Of a DNA stretch of 64,000 nucleotides, positions 24,886-34,037 are shown piece after piece. The stretch lies in contig CALXKZ010000069.1 of the NCBI GenBank assembly GCA_944389065.1, positions 1-64,000 on the forward strand, read 5' to 3'. A model generated the notes under the pieces. That model was given only the letters and a program-made list of their open reading frames with translations. It was not told the DNA's origin and did no database searches. The translations under genes were made by a program, and so were the position numbers. This DNA is from an uncultured Spirochaetaceae bacterium (GTDB taxonomy: Bacteria > Spirochaetota > Spirochaetia > Sphaerochaetales > Sphaerochaetaceae). Every line of letters starts with the position of its first letter. Position 1 is the stretch's first letter.

Positions 24886-25446
24886 ATGGATAAGAAACTT
24901 AGAAAATACTGGAAATTATTCTCTTCTGTCTTCATGATAAGCGCCTTCACTTTCGGAGGCGGATTCGTCATTGTTCCTCTGATGAAGAGGAAGTTCGTCG
25001 ATGACCTTGGATGGCTGGGAGAGGAAGAGATGCTTGATCTGACTGCTATAGCGCAGTCCTCGCCTGGAGCGATAGCTGTAAATGCCGCGATCCTTATCGG
25101 ATACAAGACCCTTGGCATACCAGGAGCACTTACAGCAATACTTGGAACGATAATCCCGCCCTTTGTCATCATCTCGGTGATCTCGATGTTCTATAAAGCA
25201 TTCAGGGCAAACAGATTCGTATCGATGGCGATGGCTGGAATGATAGCAGGGGTTGCTGCGGTTGTCACAGATGTTGTCATAACTATGACGAAGTCAATAC
25301 TATCTGAAAAGCGGATACTGCCGGTCATCGTACTCATAGCAGCATTCATTGCCCTCAGGGTATTCTCTGTAAGCATTCTTATTATAATCATAGCAGCAGG
25401 AGCAATCGGCTTTATATCCGGAAGGAGGGAAAATGGTCTATCTTGA
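24886..25446 (+). CDS. chrA: Chromate transporter, first half-size subunit
   Basis: This 186-residue membrane protein of the CHR family begins MDKKLRKYWKLF and carries FTFGGGFVIVPLMKR near residue 19 and the motif QSSPGAIAVNAA near 60, typical of the ChrA N-terminal half. Six hydrophobic segments are visible. In this short-chain group two separate half-size proteins form the transporter, moving chromate or sulfate-like oxyanions across the inner membrane. The true substrate in anaerobes is often unclear. ATG 24886 is used; the open frame upstream is a shadow of the previous gene. It overlaps the second subunit by 14 bases. Confidence 0.88.
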   Translation: MDKKLRKYWKLFSSVFMISAFTFGGGFVIVPLMKRKFVDDLGWLGEEEMLDLTAIAQSSPGAIAVNAAILIGYKTLGIPGALTAILGTIIPPFVIISVISMFYKAFRANRFVSMAMAGMIAGVAAVVTDVVITMTKSILSEKRILPVIVLIAAFIALRVFSVSILIIIIAAGAIGFISGRRENGLS

Positions 25447-25996
25447 TCTTCTTCTCGCATTCTTCCAGATAGGTCTCTTCAGCATAGGCGGCGGTTATGC
25501 TGCAATGCCGCTTATACAGCATCAGGCAATAGAAGTGCATTCCTGGCTTACAATGGCTCAGTTTGCTGATATCATGACGATATCAGAGATGACGCCAGGG
25601 CCTATAGCGATAAACAGCGCCACATTCGTCGGCATCCAGGTAGCAGGAATCCCCGGAGCCCTTGTTGCGACTCTCGGATGCATCCTCCCCGCATGCTTCA
25701 TCGTCACATTCCTGGCTTTCATCTACTACAAGGCAAGGGGATTGTCATCGGTGCAGGGAATACTCAAGGGAATAAGGCCTGCAGTGATCGCAATGATCGC
25801 ATCCGCAGCCTTATCTTTGATATCAATGGCTCTTTATGGCGCTGATGGCATTTCAGCAGGCCTTGAGACCATAGACATCATCGCCGCAGGGCTTTTCATC
25901 GCTTCATTTGCGATACTCAGGATATGGAAGCCGAACCCGATTGCCGTCATGGCAGGATGCGGTCTTGCCGGTATAATCCTCTATCAGCTATTCTGA
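25433..25996 (+). CDS. chrA: Chromate transporter, second half-size subunit
   Basis: This 187-residue partner of the preceding gene has FSIGGGYAAMPLIQHQ near residue 17 and the motif SEMTPGPIAINSATFVG near residue 52, the standard second-half signature of CHR proteins. Five to six membrane segments are present. Start overlap with the upstream gene implies coupled synthesis. The final codons overlap the converging RNase Z gene by 13 bases. The pair is a short-chain ChrA system rather than one fused protein. Confidence 0.88.
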   Translation: MVYLDLLLAFFQIGLFSIGGGYAAMPLIQHQAIEVHSWLTMAQFADIMTISEMTPGPIAINSATFVGIQVAGIPGALVATLGCILPACFIVTFLAFIYYKARGLSSVQGILKGIRPAVIAMIASAALSLISMALYGADGISAGLETIDIIAAGLFIASFAILRIWKPNPIAVMAGCGLAGIILYQLF

Positions 25997-26928
25997 GCCT
26001 CAGTGTTGTCCTTCAGAGGAATATCGAAGGACATGCGATCCCGTGTAAGCACAGTCTCAGGAAATACCTCCTGAGCATCCCTTAAAAGCATCTTCAGTTC
26101 TCTGTCGCTATAGCGCGGAGAGTAATGCTGGAGGCAGAGCTTCAGACTGCCGCTGTCCCGGGCTATGATTCCTGCCTCATACGCAGTCATATGCTTTTTC
26201 TCCCTTGCTGTCTCCACTAGGGATTTCTCGAACATGCCTTCGCAGAAAAGGATGTCGGAATCATGGACATAATCAGCAATCTCAGGGAAGTACATCGTGT
26301 CAGTGACATAGCTTATCTTCCTTGCTTCCCTGGGCGGTCCCATGACCATATCACTGGTGATCACCCTGCCATCCTCAAGCGTCACTGGCGTCCCGCTCTG
26401 GAGTGTCCCCCAGAGCTTTCCCTTCGGAACTCCGAGAGCAATTGCCTTATCAGGGAAGAACTCCCCTTTCCTCCTCTCCTCGACAAGGGAATAGCCAAAG
26501 CACGGCTTTGTGTGCATCAACGGAAAAGCCTGGATCGTAAAGCCATCTCCTGTGTACACGATTCCTGTATCAACAGGGATTACCTTGATCTCATAGTTTA
26601 TGTACATATCAAGGATGTGGCGCTGGGACTCGATATAGTCCTGAAGCCGGCTTGGACCGAAGATGTACAGTGGCTCAGTCCTGTCCACCTGGGATGAGAG
26701 CATAAGCATGCCAGGCAGCCCTGTAACATGATCTGCATGCATATGGGAGATGAAGATAGCAGAGATCTTCTTCCATCTAAGATTCAGCATCTTCATGGAA
26801 ACCTGCGTACCCTCTCCCGAATCGAAGAGAAATAGATCTCCGTCACGGCGGACAAGCACAGATGTAAGAAAACGCCCAGGAAGCGGCATCATACCGCTTG
26901 TTCCGAGCTGAAATGCTTCAAGATTCAC
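25984..26928 (-). CDS. rnz: Ribonuclease Z
   Basis: This 314-residue metallo-beta-lactamase-fold nuclease trims tRNA 3-prime trailers. The zinc-binding HxHxDH motif reads SHMHADHVTG near residue 61, and LFDSGEGTQVSM near 34 is the conserved RNase Z N-terminus. Further ligands appear as LMHTKPCFGY near 137, SYVTDTMY near 210 and the terminal LQHYSPRYSD near 269. Length and the short exosite region fit bacterial RNase Z (ElaC type). It is a stand-alone minus-strand gene converging on chrA. Confidence 0.95.
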   Translation of the reverse strand: MNLEAFQLGTSGMMPLPGRFLTSVLVRRDGDLFLFDSGEGTQVSMKMLNLRWKKISAIFISHMHADHVTGLPGMLMLSSQVDRTEPLYIFGPSRLQDYIESQRHILDMYINYEIKVIPVDTGIVYTGDGFTIQAFPLMHTKPCFGYSLVEERRKGEFFPDKAIALGVPKGKLWGTLQSGTPVTLEDGRVITSDMVMGPPREARKISYVTDTMYFPEIADYVHDSDILFCEGMFEKSLVETAREKKHMTAYEAGIIARDSGSLKLCLQHYSPRYSDRELKMLLRDAQEVFPETVLTRDRMSFDIPLKDNTEAQNS

Positions 26929-27093
26929 GGTGAAATACTATCAGTGAATAGCCTTATCTGCAATATGCGGCACTTGATCGGATATTCCTTCTGCAGCCGT
27001 TCTTCATTCAGACTGTGATTTAAGGTGCTGTATTGGCAAGTCCGCTCAGCTTCCAGTCCTTCCCACTCCTCTTCTGCCAAATACCTCTGAAGA

Positions 27094-28227
27094 TCAGTTC
27101 ATTCTCTTTATAAGACGGAATAGAGATAACTCCACGCTTATGAATGCGACTGAGAGCATGAGAATGATCATAAGAATGACCCTGGCCCATGGTATGCTGA
27201 CAGAGAATGACATCACATAGTAGCTCAGTATAGCAGGATCGGAGAGCGAGATGGCTTGGAATGCATATGGAGAAAGAAGCCCCAGCACTATCCCGATAAC
27301 AGCACCTGCCGATGCAGCGATTGCTGTTCCTGCCATGGTGATCATCATGTACAGTGACCTGATCAAAGAAACAGGAGATCCAAGCATAACCAGTATCTTT
27401 ATATCCTCCCTGTCCCTCGATATATAGACATATGCTGCATCACAGGCAAAGTAGGCTGCAAGAAGGGCAACTGCCATGAATATCAGATAAAGGGCATTGA
27501 TCGAGGATACAGCATTGCTGTAGATACTGCTGTACATATCCATATAGCTCAATGCAGGAAATCCTGCCTTACCCAGTTCTTCCTCAAGGCCTTCTGAGCC
27601 ATATCCCTCCGGAAGAAGGATCTCATAGCCATCGGGGGCGTATCCGGATGAATCAAGAGGAATGTATATAAGTGAGCTGTCAAGCTGCGGATAGACAGAT
27701 TGGAATATGCCGCTCACAGTCAGAAGAAGCGGACGGGTCCTGTTCTTATCAGATTGATAGAGAAGGAGCGTCATCCTGTCCCCTAAGCCGACAGATAGCT
27801 TTTCTGCCATAGCTGATGATATCACAGCAGGATTGAGAGCATCGCCATCCTGGATTTCCACATCAAGATACTCCCCTCTCATTCCATCGAAATACCCAGG
27901 ACCGACAGCATGGATGAATGCAGATCCCTCCGCATTCTCTGAATATACAAGGCCTTCAAGAAGCTTTGAAGGAGAAACCTCGGCATCATATGGGATAATC
28001 AGAGAATCAGGAGGATATTCTGACTGCACAAAGACCGTACCGCGGCCCAGAAGCTCAAGCATGCGCTCTATAGTCCCGGAGACAGACTGGATGAATACAA
28101 GGGCAAAGACAAGAACAGCTGCTATCAGCAGAATCAGAGCCATGGGAAGCATGAAGGCGATTTTCCTGTCAGCGCCAAGGCCTGCTCCGCACTTTCTGGG
28201 GATATAGAGCGATGAGAACTCAGACAT
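27094..28227 (-). CDS. ABC transporter permease, FtsX/LolE type
   Basis: This 377-residue membrane protein has one N-terminal helix near residues 25-50, a large periplasmic domain (about 51-240), and three C-terminal helices. This is the MacB/LolCE arrangement with the FtsX domain at the end. Beta-rich stretches DYDAEVSPSKLLEGL and AISSAMAEKLSVGLGDRM resemble the MacB-type core. Likely roles are lipoprotein release to LolA or export of another envelope molecule. Its start overlaps the ATPase by 8 bases, so it is the third gene of a permease-ATPase-permease operon. The start at 28227 is assumed from the overlap. Confidence 0.82.
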   Translation of the reverse strand: MSEFSSLYIPRKCGAGLGADRKIAFMLPMALILLIAAVLVFALVFIQSVSGTIERMLELLGRGTVFVQSEYPPDSLIIPYDAEVSPSKLLEGLVYSENAEGSAFIHAVGPGYFDGMRGEYLDVEIQDGDALNPAVISSAMAEKLSVGLGDRMTLLLYQSDKNRTRPLLLTVSGIFQSVYPQLDSSLIYIPLDSSGYAPDGYEILLPEGYGSEGLEEELGKAGFPALSYMDMYSSIYSNAVSSINALYLIFMAVALLAAYFACDAAYVYISRDREDIKILVMLGSPVSLIRSLYMMITMAGTAIAASAGAVIGIVLGLLSPYAFQAISLSDPAILSYYVMSFSVSIPWARVILMIILMLSVAFISVELSLFRLIKRMN

Positions 28228-28900
28228 CCGAAAGCCTTCCTTCCGATAGCAGGAAAGTCCGGTCAGCCCTTGCTGCGAACTCTGGATTATGCGTCACATA
28301 CACAAGCGCAGCCCCTGCAGTCCGGGCTGCAGAGAGAAGCATATCCTCCACGCATCCAGCGCTCTTCTCATCCAGCGATCCTGTAGGTTCATCGGCAAAG
28401 ATCAAAGCCGGCTCTGCTGAAAGCGCACGGGCAATAGCTACCCTCTGCTTCTCCCCGCCCGATAGCTTATCAGGCCTATGGTCCTTTCTGTCTTCCAGAT
28501 CCAGCATCCTGAGCATCTCCAGTGCTCTGGAATATGCATTCTTCCTGCTCATTCCCTGTATCAGCAAAGGCATTGCCGCATTCTCCAGCGCTGTAAAGTC
28601 AGCAAGGAGCAGGGAGGACTGGAATACGAATCCTATACTTCTTCTTCTGATATCAAGTCTTTCCTTCATTCCCATGCATGATGCATCACGTCCAAGTATC
28701 TCAACAGTGCCGCTGTCCGGAGGGGAAAGAAGGGCCGCGATGTAAAGCAGAGTGGATTTACCAGAGCCGCTTCTTCCTTCTATAGCAGCAATCTCCCCTT
28801 CCTTTACACAGAGATCTATGCCGGAAAGGATGGAAAGGCTTCCTCCAGATGGAGAAGGAAAGGATTTATGGATGTTCTCAAGTCTCAGCGCATCACTCAC
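28220..28900 (-). CDS. ABC transporter ATP-binding protein, LolD type
   Basis: This 226-residue ATPase has Walker A GRSGSGKSTLL near residue 39, the LolD/MacB-type Q loop QSSLL, the signature LSGGEKQRVAIARAL near 142 and Walker B ALIFADEPTGSLD near 161. The ADEPTG form is typical of the LolD/MacB/FtsE group, which powers mechanotransmission rather than substrate channels. It sits between two FtsX-type permeases with 8-base overlaps on both sides. LolA and LolB are not visible in the window. Confidence 0.92.
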   Translation of the reverse strand: MSDALRLENIHKSFPSPSGGSLSILSGIDLCVKEGEIAAIEGRSGSGKSTLLYIAALLSPPDSGTVEILGRDASCMGMKERLDIRRRSIGFVFQSSLLLADFTALENAAMPLLIQGMSRKNAYSRALEMLRMLDLEDRKDHRPDKLSGGEKQRVAIARALSAEPALIFADEPTGSLDEKSAGCVEDMLLSAARTAGAALVYVTHNPEFAARADRTFLLSEGRLSDV

Positions 28901-29951
28901 CTGTCACCTCCTTGAATGATGAGCGCTCTGTCTTCCGGCCTTCCAGAATGGAGAATACGAGCGCTATGACTATAAGATAGAGCGAAAGGACTATGAATCC
29001 ATTATAAGGAATGAACAGCTCAGAGCCACGATGGAGGATGCTGTCAAGATAGATTCCCGCGGGAGAAAGCAGAAGCCTGGCTGAAAGATATCCCACTGCA
29101 ATACCCAGTATGAGCACTATCATGAATGAGAGGAAGAATGAAAGATGCATGCGGCCTCTTTCCATCCCGAGTATCATGAGCTCTGCGATCTCGGCCCGTC
29201 TCTCCCTGTAGAATATCCTGATCATCTGCTTCATAGAGACAGCTATTATGATAAACAGGAGGAAAAGAACCATGTACATCATCAGCTTCTCAAGCATCAA
29301 TGCAGAATAGAGCGCGCTCTCGCTCTTCTTCCAGCTTTCCGCCCCCATCATCTGCAGCTCTGATGATACATCCCTGCCTTTGACTGCGGTATGCATGGAC
29401 ACGCCTTCAGGCATGGCAGAAAGGGGCATGAACACATATATCCCATCGAATTCCCGTCCCATCGCTGTCGTAAATATACCGCTGACGGACACATCCACAG
29501 AGGATGGAAGCATTCTTCCGCTTCTTCCCTTTGATAGAAGCAGAAGTGAAGCTGAACCGCTTTCAGGAAGAGAGAGCATCACAGGGTATGAGACAACAAG
29601 CCCCTCCTGATTGCCTTGAAGCATTATGACGCCACCGTCATAGTCCTCATCAATGAATCTCACACGGACAGCACGGCCTGAAATGAGAGCTTCAGCTTCT
29701 CCATATGAGAATACCTCTAGATCAGGATAGAGCTCACGGATCTCATCTGCATGATTCCCTGGAACAATTGTATCGAATGAACGCACAGCCCTGATTCTCT
29801 CAAGCCGCCCTTCCTGCAGCGCCTCCATGACAGAGATGACGATGAGGACTGCTGCAATCGAGACTGCTACAGTAAGGGCAAGCCTGATGCTTCTTGCCCT
29901 GTGTCTTCCTGTCGATGAGAAGCTGTACCGGAAGGCAAGGCTGAAAATCAT
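28893..29951 (-). CDS. ABC transporter permease, FtsX/LolC type
   Basis: This 352-residue permease starts with an N-terminal membrane helix near residues 23-45 (LALTVAVSIAAVLIVISVM). It continues with a periplasmic domain, then three C-terminal helices around 225-250, 270-295 and 315-340. AELMILGMERGRMHLSFFL is the FtsX-type coupling helix next to the ATPase interface. It pairs with the other permease as a LolC/LolE-like heterodimer. It overlaps the preceding exported-protein gene by 4 bases (ATGA), tying that protein to the transporter. Confidence 0.82.
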   Translation of the reverse strand: MIFSLAFRYSFSSTGRHRARSIRLALTVAVSIAAVLIVISVMEALQEGRLERIRAVRSFDTIVPGNHADEIRELYPDLEVFSYGEAEALISGRAVRVRFIDEDYDGGVIMLQGNQEGLVVSYPVMLSLPESGSASLLLLSKGRSGRMLPSSVDVSVSGIFTTAMGREFDGIYVFMPLSAMPEGVSMHTAVKGRDVSSELQMMGAESWKKSESALYSALMLEKLMMYMVLFLLFIIIAVSMKQMIRIFYRERRAEIAELMILGMERGRMHLSFFLSFMIVLILGIAVGYLSARLLLSPAGIYLDSILHRGSELFIPYNGFIVLSLYLIVIALVFSILEGRKTERSSFKEVTGE

Positions 29952-30874
29952 CTGAAATTCTCCACTCGTCTTATTCTCAGTCCATCGCTGTCAAACAGTA
30001 TGAGGCTCTTCCTCTTTCCGTCCCTGTACCGGATCTCCTCAATAGACCCATCCTCATTGTATGTCCGGCTTTTCCGCAGAGTATCATCAATGTAGATATC
30101 TTCATGGAGAAGCTTACCATCAGTGTAATCCGATACGGTACGTACACTGCCTTCTATCACATCAGACTGCACAATCTCCCCTTCTTCTCCATAGCAATAG
30201 GACTCGCTTCTCTCTCCGCTCCGGAATGAAATAAGCCTTCCCTCAGGGGAGAATACACGTGAAACCTCCGTGCCATCCTCCTCTGTCACGGTTCCCGACC
30301 AGTTGCCATTCTCATCGACTGAGTAGACAGCCGGATCAGGTATAAAAAGAGGCTCATCTCCGCTTCCATCGGTATGCAGTGACACCTTAACCGAATCCCC
30401 ATCAAGGGTATAGACGTAGTAAAACGGCGTAAGATAGCTATGCTCATCACCGGAAAGTCCTGCAAGATGACCTCCTGGAGTATCGATATACTCGATAATC
30501 CTGCTTATCCCGCTGCCATCTGTTATTGCCACAGAGCTCAGTCTGTCCCCGTCATAGCTATAGACGCGCTCTGTTATCATTCCATTCTCGTCAGTAGTAT
30601 CGCTTATACGCCGTCCGCTGCTATCAAGGACAACGGAGAGGCTGTATCCATCCTCGGATACCGTATACCCATTCTCTGAATCAGTCCGTGTCCTTACTGG
30701 TTCTCCATCAAGATAGATTATGGTCGTTCCACCGCTGCTCTCTCCCTCATACCCCGCTCCCGAGAGATCTTCCTTCATGCCAAGATCCTGTCCAAGGGCA
30801 TTGGAATCGAAATAAGCTGCCTCCAGGGATAGAAGAAGGAAAAGAGAAAAGAGAATGGCGAACGCTTTCTTCAT
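29948..30874 (-). CDS. Exported YD/MORN-like repeat protein
   Basis: This 308-residue protein has Sec signal MKKAFAILFSLFLLLSLEAA. The mature part consists of short, Gly/Asp/Tyr-rich beta units such as DENGMITERVYSYDGDRLSSV and YNEDGSIEEIRYRDGKRKSL. These recall RHS/YD or MORN-like strand-turn-strand repeats without a strict consensus. It is acidic and likely periplasmic or surface-attached. Because its gene is directly fused by overlap to the LolCDE-like operon and follows ftsY, it may be that transporter's envelope partner or substrate. Function is unknown. Confidence 0.7.
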   Translation of the reverse strand: MKKAFAILFSLFLLLSLEAAYFDSNALGQDLGMKEDLSGAGYEGESSGGTTIIYLDGEPVRTRTDSENGYTVSEDGYSLSVVLDSSGRRISDTTDENGMITERVYSYDGDRLSSVAITDGSGISRIIEYIDTPGGHLAGLSGDEHSYLTPFYYVYTLDGDSVKVSLHTDGSGDEPLFIPDPAVYSVDENGNWSGTVTEEDGTEVSRVFSPEGRLISFRSGERSESYCYGEEGEIVQSDVIEGSVRTVSDYTDGKLLHEDIYIDDTLRKSRTYNEDGSIEEIRYRDGKRKSLILFDSDGLRIRRVENFR

Positions 30875-31749
30875 TGATCAAGTCCCAGAAGAGAGTCAAG
30901 GAAGCTGTCCTTGTCGAATCTTCTTATATCCTCATAGCGCTCACCGACGCATACAAATACAACAGGCAGTCCCATCGTACGCCCGATCTGTATCAGTGCT
31001 CCGCCTTTTGCAGCACTATCGTACTTCGTCAATATGATTCCATCCAGATGGACCGCCTGATTGAACAGCATGGCCTGTGATACACCATTCTGCCCAGTGG
31101 TCGCATCGATGACGAGGAACTTCTTATACCGCCCTTCCTCTATTCCCTTGGCTCTGATGACCTTATCCATCTTCTGGAGCTCCTTCATCAGGTTCTCCTT
31201 GTTATGCATGCGTCCTGCAGTATCTGCAAGGATCAGATCATCACCATGGGCCTGGGCAGATGTGATCGCATCGAAGATGACAGCTCCTGGATCAGAACCC
31301 ATCTGCTGCTTGACGATGCGCATTCCAAGACGCTCTGCGTGGATATCGAGCTGGTCGACAGCTGCAGCACGGAACGTATCACCTGCAGCCATGACAACGC
31401 TCAGTCCCTTCTGGGTAAAGTATCTTGCCATCTTGGCAATCGTCGTTGTCTTCCCGACTCCATTGACACCAAGGATCATATATACAGAAAGATGGCCCTT
31501 TCCAGGATCCTCATCGTAGCCGGATATATACCCGGAAAGTATCTCCTTCATACGGGACTGAAGATCAGAAGCCTCAGTCAGTCCTTCCTTCTTCGCAATC
31601 TCCCTGAGCTCTGTGACTATCTCATCTGTAAGCTTTGCTCCGAGATCGCCTTCTATAAGCGTATCCTCAAGCTCTTCAAAGAACGCCTCATCTATCTTCC
31701 TTCCTCCGAAAAGGCTTTTGATCTTCTCGCCGAATTTCCTAAAGAACAT
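30871..31749 (-). CDS. ftsY: Signal recognition particle receptor FtsY
   Basis: This 292-residue SRP GTPase has a short helical N-domain beginning MFFRKFGEKIKSLFGG and no long acidic A-domain, as in many spirochaetes and Gram-positives. The G-domain has GVNGVGKTTTIAKMA near residue 94, AAGDTFRAAAVDQL near 120, DTAGR near 175, and the TKYD and GGAL motifs near the end. It receives ribosome-SRP complexes at the inner membrane for co-translational insertion. It lies between the PEGA protein gene and the exported-protein gene, sharing the operon with prfB. Confidence 0.96.
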   Translation of the reverse strand: MFFRKFGEKIKSLFGGRKIDEAFFEELEDTLIEGDLGAKLTDEIVTELREIAKKEGLTEASDLQSRMKEILSGYISGYDEDPGKGHLSVYMILGVNGVGKTTTIAKMARYFTQKGLSVVMAAGDTFRAAAVDQLDIHAERLGMRIVKQQMGSDPGAVIFDAITSAQAHGDDLILADTAGRMHNKENLMKELQKMDKVIRAKGIEEGRYKKFLVIDATTGQNGVSQAMLFNQAVHLDGIILTKYDSAAKGGALIQIGRTMGLPVVFVCVGERYEDIRRFDKDSFLDSLLGLDQ

Positions 31750-31757
31750 CCATCCTC

Positions 31758-32981
31758 CTACATGCCAAGCCTTGCTGCCTGGAAATAATCGAAAGCAGAA
31801 TCCATAAGCTCGACAAGCTGTACAACGCTTATGCCTGCAAATACAGCACCGACAGGTGCTATCCCCCAGTCAGGGAATATATCCGAAACCGAATTGGCTG
31901 CGACCTGCAGCCCAAAAGACAGGAGCGTCGAGAGAAGAAGCGAATAGAATCTTCCCTTGCTGCGCTCTATCATATCATTCTCACTCATCCATTCAGGCCT
32001 GAGCTCTATATCTATCCGCGAATACGGAGCAGCTGTAGCCTGCACCGAATATGGAGCGAATCCGCTCCGCACAGCAGCAACGGTGAATGGAACAGAGCCA
32101 TTCTCTGCTATGTGATTCTCAACTTTCGTCCCCTGATAGTAGATATCAGCATCGAATGGAATCGAATGAATGAACATGGGTCCCGAGAATACGGGAACGA
32201 GAACAGGCCTGAGAGCCGTATTCTCATCGACTGCCACTGTTTCCTCAAGAGTATGATACACAGGGGATGCGTAGCTGATCTCATGCTCTCCCTTCTCCAG
32301 CGCAATATATCCGTTGACAAGAGAGACTGCCCGGCCATCAACAGATAGCGATACGGTTCTTGGAATCTCTACGGGAATGATGAGGGTATCGCTGCTCTTG
32401 AGGCAAGGCAGGATGGAAGAGGCAAGAGCAAGGAACTCATCCCCTTCCTCTGCCGATACATACAGCTCCTCATGTATCAGATTCCCGTTTGCATAAACCA
32501 CTGAATGGCTCATGAGCCCTTCTTCCTCGACTTTGGCAGCGATAATCAGATCAAGATCCTTCAGGATCCTCAGATACTCTTCAGCATGTCTGTCCCCGGA
32601 AAGGAGGTATTCCATCTCGCTTTCGGTGAATGTCTCCTCTGCAATCTCGAGAACAAGCTCGGAATCATCTGCCTCCTCTGGGGATGAATAGCTGTCAAGC
32701 GATGAGAATGACTCCGAGACCCTGTATCCGGAAAGGGTGCTGTCCTCTCCTGCCTGACGCTCGAATTCATACTGTTTCCAGAAGGCAGCTTCGGCATCAG
32801 GGGATGTGACATCTCCTGAAAGCAGAGACAGGGCTGAAAGCATGACCTGCAGATAGCCCGGATCATCCGAGACTACCGCAGTCCTGTATCCTGCGCTCCA
32901 TAGCGGAAGCGAAAGAAGAAGAGTGATCAAGAAAAAGCTAAGCTTCTTTCTGGAAGTGGAGATAGGCTTCGATAAAATCAT
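31758..32981 (-). CDS. Exported PEGA-domain protein with C-terminal membrane segment
   Basis: This 407-residue protein, counting from the ATG at 32981, has signal-like MILSKPISTSRKKLSFFLITLLL and a cleavage region near LWSAG. The N-terminal half is acidic and helical. The middle has PEGA-type beta units (TVSLSVDGRAVSLVNGYIALEKGEHEIS, then FIHSIPFDADIYYQGTKVE), often involved in surface or cell-wall binding. Hydrophobic segments lie near the C-terminus. It overlaps prfB by about 44 bases, so the exact start is uncertain; a start 4 codons earlier also exists. It resembles spirochaete PEGA lipoproteins and barrel-linked proteins, role unknown. Confidence 0.7.
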   Translation of the reverse strand: MILSKPISTSRKKLSFFLITLLLSLPLWSAGYRTAVVSDDPGYLQVMLSALSLLSGDVTSPDAEAAFWKQYEFERQAGEDSTLSGYRVSESFSSLDSYSSPEEADDSELVLEIAEETFTESEMEYLLSGDRHAEEYLRILKDLDLIIAAKVEEEGLMSHSVVYANGNLIHEELYVSAEEGDEFLALASSILPCLKSSDTLIIPVEIPRTVSLSVDGRAVSLVNGYIALEKGEHEISYASPVYHTLEETVAVDENTALRPVLVPVFSGPMFIHSIPFDADIYYQGTKVENHIAENGSVPFTVAAVRSGFAPYSVQATAAPYSRIDIELRPEWMSENDMIERSKGRFYSLLLSTLLSFGLQVAANSVSDIFPDWGIAPVGAVFAGISVVQLVELMDSAFDYFQAARLGM

Positions 32982-34036
32982 CAATACCCCCATCCATGAC
33001 AGCCTGGATATTCCCTGTGCTGCATCCTGTGCGGTGATCCTTCACAAGCGTATATGGCTGGAAGACATAGCTTCTTATCTGGTTCCCCCATGAGATATCC
33101 TTCTTGGCAATAGCATCCTTCTGATGCTCTTCCTCCCTCTTCTTCTGATAGTACTCATAGAGCCTTGAGCGGAGCATCTTGAATGCGACATCCTTGTTCA
33201 TATACTGGCTGCGCTCATTCTGGCACTGGACAACGATACCGGTTGCATAGTGGGTGATCCTGACAGCGCTGTCTGTCTTATTGACATGCTGACCTCCGGC
33301 ACCGCCTGCACGGTATGTATCAAGTCTGTAATCCTCAGGCTTCAGTTCTATCTCGATATCATCATCGACCTCAGGAGACGCATAGACTGACGCAAAGGAC
33401 GTATGGCGTCTTTTAGCTGCATCGAACGGGGAGATCCTAACAAGACGATGCACCCCTGCCTCGCCTTTAAGATATCCGAATGCATAAGGGCCGGAGATCT
33501 TCATTGAAACACTCTTGATTCCGCCCTCATCCTCCTGGAGATCCAATACCTCGCACTTAAAGCCATGACGCTCTGCCCAGCGCGTGTACATACGGGTAAG
33601 CATCTGTGTCCAGTCTGAAGCTTCATTGCCACCGGCACCCGAATGGACCGAAAGGAATACATTGTTCTTGTCATTCTTGCCATCAAGCAGGGTCTTCAGC
33701 CTCAGAGGACGGAATTTCTCATCCAGAGCATCAATCTGGGACTCAAGCTCAGTGCGAAGGCTCTCATCATCCTCCGATGAGTAAAGCTCTATAAGCTCCC
33801 CTAGATCATCAATTTCTGAAACAAGCTCCTTCCATGGGTAATAGCTGTCCTTGAGCAGAGAAAGCTCAGAAAATATCTTCTCTGCCTTCTCCTTGTCATT
33901 CCAGAAGTCAGGAGCCAGGGTATCTTCTTCCAGTTTCTTTATCTTATCTTCAGTCCCAGCCTGTTCAAAGACGCCTCCATACAGTATAGGCTTCTTCCTT
34001 GATATCTTCGAACTTTGCTCTGTTTTCAATGAACAT
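32938..34036 (-). CDS. prfB: Peptide chain release factor 2, with +1 programmed frameshift
   Basis: Release factor 2 ends translation at UGA and UAA. The SPF anticodon-like motif in RISPFDAAKRRH and the catalytic GGQ in AGGAGGQHVNKTD are present. Translation begins at ATG 34036 (MFIENRAKFEDIKEEAYTV), and 23 codons later the frame reads CTT TGA. After a +1 shift it continues as EQAGTEDKIKKL and gives a normal 365-residue RF2. An SD-like GGAGG three bases before CTT is the usual stimulator. The ribosome site GGAGAGAG is inside the end of the upstream GH57-like gene. This provides RF2 autoregulation: low RF2 means slow UGA reading and more shift. Confidence 0.93.
33965..33978 (-). other. prfB programmed +1 frameshift site
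   Basis: On the minus strand GGAGG (33974-33978), the three-base spacer CGT and the slippery CTT (33968-33970) followed by TGA (33965-33967) reproduce the known RF2 recoding signal. The base after TGA is A instead of the C seen in E. coli. Confidence 0.92.
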
Positions 34037-34037
34037 A

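Noticed and set aside
26929-27093. Possible RNA gene or short ORF in the gap after RNase Z
   Set aside because: No cloverleaf, stable hairpin with T tract or ORF with ribosome site is visible.
33960-34029. prfB start in the +1 frame (MKTEQSSK)
   Set aside because: That frame has no homology to RF2 before the CTT-TGA site, whereas the 0 frame from 34036 does.
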